From Rhodoluna sp. (GTDB lineage: Bacteria > Actinomycetota > Actinomycetes > Actinomycetales > Microbacteriaceae): a stretch of DNA of 8,940 nt. The DNA is taken from NCBI GenBank assembly GCA_016462375.1, contig JAEMTJ010000020.1, positions 15,303 to 24,242 of the forward strand, written 5' to 3'. This document shows, piece after piece, positions 6,943 to 8,940 of this stretch. The stretch's first letter is position 1. Each line of letters begins with the position of its first letter. The notes below the pieces were generated by a model. It was given only the letters and a program-made list of their open reading frames with translations. It was not told the origin of the DNA and made no database searches. Position numbers and translations under genes: made by a program.

Positions 6943-8073
6943 ATGGCTAAACAATCCTTTGCGGCGAATCGCATCCTATTGGTGCACGCTCACCCAGATG
7001 ATGAGAGTCTGCAGAGTGCACACATAATGGCCGATGCCATCGCTCGTGGCGCAGAAGTTTTCCTGCTTACCCTAACCAGAGGTGAGCGCGGTAAGGCAAA
7101 GCTTGAAGAACTAAAATCCCTAGAGGCAAACAAAGCGGCCATGGGTGCATTTAGATCTGGCGAACTAAAAAATGCCATGGCAACTTTAGGTGTTACCAAT
7201 TTCAGGTTTGCTGGAACTAGAAGTTATCTAGACAGTGGAATGCGAATTGGCAACTTCGGCCAGCCAACCACGCCCCTAAATTTAGATTTGCTTTCTCTCT
7301 CAGCCGTTTCAACCGCTGTTATTTCAGATGACATCTATGAGGTCATGAAGGAATTCAAACCTGATGCGGTGATCACATATAACTCTCAAGGTGGCTATGG
7401 GCATCCAGATCACAAAAAAGCTCATGATTCAACAGCTATGGCGCTTCGTCGTTACAGAAAAAAAGTAAAAGGCAAGAAGCCCATGTTTTATGTAATTGCT
7501 GAACCTGGTGAGCGATCCACTTTTGCAATTGGTGGCTCTGATACGGCAGAACTGAAGAAAGCAGCATTACAGGCTCACGCCAGTCAGGTCACTATCCACA
7601 GAGACACTTACTCAGTTGCCGATGGTATCGCATTTAGATTTGATCACCCTGAAAAAATAAGAGCAGCCAGCCCTAACGTCCTACCTTGGTTCAAGCCAGC
7701 GATTAGAGCACTTTTTGGTTTACCACTTGGACTGCTTCTTGGCTATGCCGGCGCTTACGTGCATGGAATTTTAGGCAATAACCCGCAACACTCACAGCTA
7801 GGGCTTTACCTGGCACTTGGTGCAACTGCATCGATTACCTTCTATCTTCGTAGCTGGCGCAATAGCCGTGGTGCACTCTATTTGGTGAACTTGGGTTTGA
7901 GTATTGCGATCTGGTGGCTATCGAGGAATGAAACCTTCGGCGCTTTCATCGATAACGATAAATATGGCAATCGATACGTCATGTTCTCATTACTTATCTG
8001 CGCTGTTGCAGCCATCTTCCCCAAAATTGAATTAGCTAAGTGGCGCGCTCGTTCAAGACGCACTCACCTATAG
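6943..8073 (+). CDS. MshB-like PIG-L (LmbE) family zinc deacetylase with C-terminal membrane domain
   Basis: A 376-residue protein in two parts. Residues 1 to about 235 are a PIG-L/LmbE zinc deacetylase. AHPDDES (16-22) and GGYGHPDH (150-157) supply the zinc ligands H17, D20 and H157, the catalytic D19, and Y152 and H154, all matching mycobacterial MshB. DSGM (97-100) and AHASQV (211-216) also match MshB, and GYGHPDH fits MshB rather than Mca, which has GYPHPDH. MshB deacetylates GlcNAc-inositol in mycothiol synthesis, so that is the likely reaction. Residues about 250-360 hold four hydrophobic helices (about 254-275, 285-302, 308-326, 343-359) absent from mycobacterial MshB, giving a membrane-anchored enzyme. 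TAAGG lies 8 nt before the ATG. The family is clear; the exact substrate is inferred, so no symbol is given. Confidence 0.85.
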   Translation: MAKQSFAANRILLVHAHPDDESLQSAHIMADAIARGAEVFLLTLTRGERGKAKLEELKSLEANKAAMGAFRSGELKNAMATLGVTNFRFAGTRSYLDSGMRIGNFGQPTTPLNLDLLSLSAVSTAVISDDIYEVMKEFKPDAVITYNSQGGYGHPDHKKAHDSTAMALRRYRKKVKGKKPMFYVIAEPGERSTFAIGGSDTAELKKAALQAHASQVTIHRDTYSVADGIAFRFDHPEKIRAASPNVLPWFKPAIRALFGLPLGLLLGYAGAYVHGILGNNPQHSQLGLYLALGATASITFYLRSWRNSRGALYLVNLGLSIAIWWLSRNETFGAFIDNDKYGNRYVMFSLLICAVAAIFPKIELAKWRARSRRTHL

Positions 8074-8095
8074 AGAGATAATTAGAGAGAGCTGT

Positions 8096-8101
8096 AAAGG
8101 A
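8096..8101 (+). promoter_or_regulatory. Ribosome binding site supporting the GTG start of the ferredoxin
   Basis: AAAGGA lies 9 nt before the GTG at 8111. Starting there gives the conserved end MTYVIALPCVD, with the first cluster cysteine at residue 9. A GATAAT at 8077-8082 could be a -10 for the ferredoxin and dapC, but no good -35 is visible. Confidence 0.6.
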
Positions 8102-8110
8102 AAACTTCAA

Positions 8111-8431
8111 GTGACTTATGTAATTGCCCTCCCGTGTGTTGATGTCAAAGACAAGGCATGTATTGCCGAATGTCCAGTTGACTGTATCTACGAGGGTGAC
8201 CGCATGCTTTATATCCACCCGGATGAGTGTGTTGACTGTGGCGCTTGTGAGCCGGTTTGCCCTGTTGAAGCTATCTATTACGAAGATGATTTACCCTCAC
8301 AGTGGGCTGACTATTACAAAGCCAACGTTGAATTCTTTAATGAAGTTGGTTCACCTGGTGGAGCAGCGAAGGTTGGTCCTATTGCCGGTGACCATCCGGT
8401 AGTTAGCGTGCTGCCTCCTCAAGGCGAATAA
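8111..8431 (+). CDS. fdxA: Seven-iron ferredoxin ([3Fe-4S][4Fe-4S])
   Basis: A small, acidic, soluble electron carrier of 106 residues. The cysteine pattern is that of the Azotobacter FdI class: C9, C17 and C50 for the 3Fe-4S cluster, and C21, C40, C43 and C46 for the 4Fe-4S cluster, with C25 matching the free cysteine of that protein. The C-terminal extension (about 60-106) is typical of the class. Start is GTG, supported by AAAGGA upstream and by the conserved MTYVIALPCVD end. It lies 37 bp after the MshB-like gene and 3 bp before dapC, so it is probably transcribed with dapC. The same ferredoxin-dapC pair occurs in corynebacteria and mycobacteria (fdxC-dapC, from memory). Its redox partner cannot be told from here; transamination itself needs no ferredoxin. 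Confidence 0.96.
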   Translation: MTYVIALPCVDVKDKACIAECPVDCIYEGDRMLYIHPDECVDCGACEPVCPVEAIYYEDDLPSQWADYYKANVEFFNEVGSPGGAAKVGPIAGDHPVVSVLPPQGE

Positions 8432-8434
8432 TCC

Positions 8435-8940
8435 ATGTTCACCGGATTGCCAGAATATCCTTGGCAGAAACTAAAGCCATACCGTGCAATTGCAGAAAAG
8501 CATGAAAAAGGAATTATTGATCTAAGTGTCGGTTCTCCTGTGGACCCAACTCCAGAAGTAATTCAAAAAGCTTTAGACAGTTCAACTAATGCACCCGGTT
8601 ACCCAGCTACCTTTGGCTCTTTAGAATTCCGTGAAGCAGTTGTTGAATGGTTCAAAAGAAGAAGAGGTGTAACCCTAACTTCCGATCAGGTAATGCCAAA
8701 CATTGGTTCGAAAGAATTCATCTCATTCTTGCCACTAATGCTTGGCTTGACTAAAGGTGACGTCGTTATTCAACCTTCTGTTGCATACACCGCTTACGTT
8801 GTTGGTGCAGCTCTCTGTGGTGCAGAAATAATCTCAGAAGATGATCCAGCTAAATGGCCAGCTAACACCAAATTGGTTTGGCTTAACTCGCCAGGTAACC
8901 CTGATGGTCGAGTACTTGATGCGACTGAACTAAAAGCTGC
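8435..8940 (+). CDS. dapC: N-succinyldiaminopimelate aminotransferase DapC (3'-truncated by window edge)
   Basis: The first 168 codons of a PLP-dependent fold-type I aminotransferase, translated directly from the sequence. It begins MFTGLPEYPWQKLKPYRAIA. The visible landmarks are DLSVGSPVDPTP (residues 29-40), APGYPATFGS (about 53-62), IGSKEFISFLP (about 90-100) and NSPGNPDGR (about 151-159), the last being the conserved Asn/Pro motif near the PLP ring. These match actinobacterial DapC as I recall it. DapC makes N-succinyl-LL-diaminopimelate in the succinylase route to lysine and the cell-wall diamino acid. The catalytic lysine lies beyond the window. The ATG is 3 bp after the ferredoxin stop, with AAGG at 8421-8424 inside the ferredoxin gene, so translation is probably coupled. 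The family usually has about 360-400 residues, so roughly half is missing. Confidence 0.92.
   Translation, partial: MFTGLPEYPWQKLKPYRAIAEKHEKGIIDLSVGSPVDPTPEVIQKALDSSTNAPGYPATFGSLEFREAVVEWFKRRRGVTLTSDQVMPNIGSKEFISFLPLMLGLTKGDVVIQPSVAYTAYVVGAALCGAEIISEDDPAKWPANTKLVWLNSPGNPDGRVLDATELKA

Noticed and set aside
8124..8402. Alternative 92-codon plus-strand frame inside the ferredoxin gene.
   Set aside because: It is a frame-shifted shadow of the ferredoxin, whose eight cysteines and ribosome site make the other frame certain.
1..8940. Search for CRISPR, tRNA, IS ends, phage or defence-type genes, and long direct repeats.
   Set aside because: None seen by eye. The only near-repeats are the matching ABC motifs in the two halves of the ATPase, which reflect protein homology.

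Overview
The window looks like chromosomal DNA from a small-genome, moderate-GC member of the Actinobacteria, most likely Microbacteriaceae and possibly one of the freshwater 'Luna'-type lineages. The grounds are a fused oppDF ATPase, a PH-domain membrane protein of the actinobacterial type, an MshB-like (mycothiol pathway) deacetylase, the fdx-dapC pair known from corynebacteria and mycobacteria, and an IdeR/DtxR-like iron box. Coding density is very high. Taxonomy is inference; there is no rRNA gene to anchor it.

Layout. Positions 1-3964 hold an oligopeptide/dipeptide ABC importer: the 3' part of an oppB/dppB-type permease, an oppC/dppC-type permease, and a two-domain ATPase (oppDF). A PH-domain membrane protein gene lies on the opposite strand between the second permease and the ATPase, so the operon is interrupted by an antisense gene. 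A perfect 13-bp inverted repeat (3985-4020) closes the block. Positions 4113-6029 encode the ribosome-associated GTPase TypA/BipA. Convergent with it, and sharing a CTAG in which both stop codons lie, is an EfeU/FTR1 ferrous-iron permease (6026-6829, minus). This gene has a readable promoter and an iron-box-like palindrome over its predicted start of transcription. Divergent from it is an MshB-like PIG-L deacetylase with an added C-terminal membrane domain (6943-8073). A 7Fe ferredoxin gene (8111-8431) follows, then the 5' part of dapC (8435 to the window end), only 3 bp after the ferredoxin.

How the genes work together. The opp genes form one importer; the substrate-binding protein and the start of the first permease presumably lie upstream. 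The efeU gene imports iron and appears to be under iron repression. The ferredoxin and DapC form a conserved pair; DapC belongs to lysine/diaminopimelate synthesis, while the ferredoxin's partner is not visible. No CRISPR, phage, IS element, RNA gene or obvious defence system was seen. The points most worth a second look are the antisense PH gene inside the opp operon, the iron box at efeU, and the MshB-membrane fusion.
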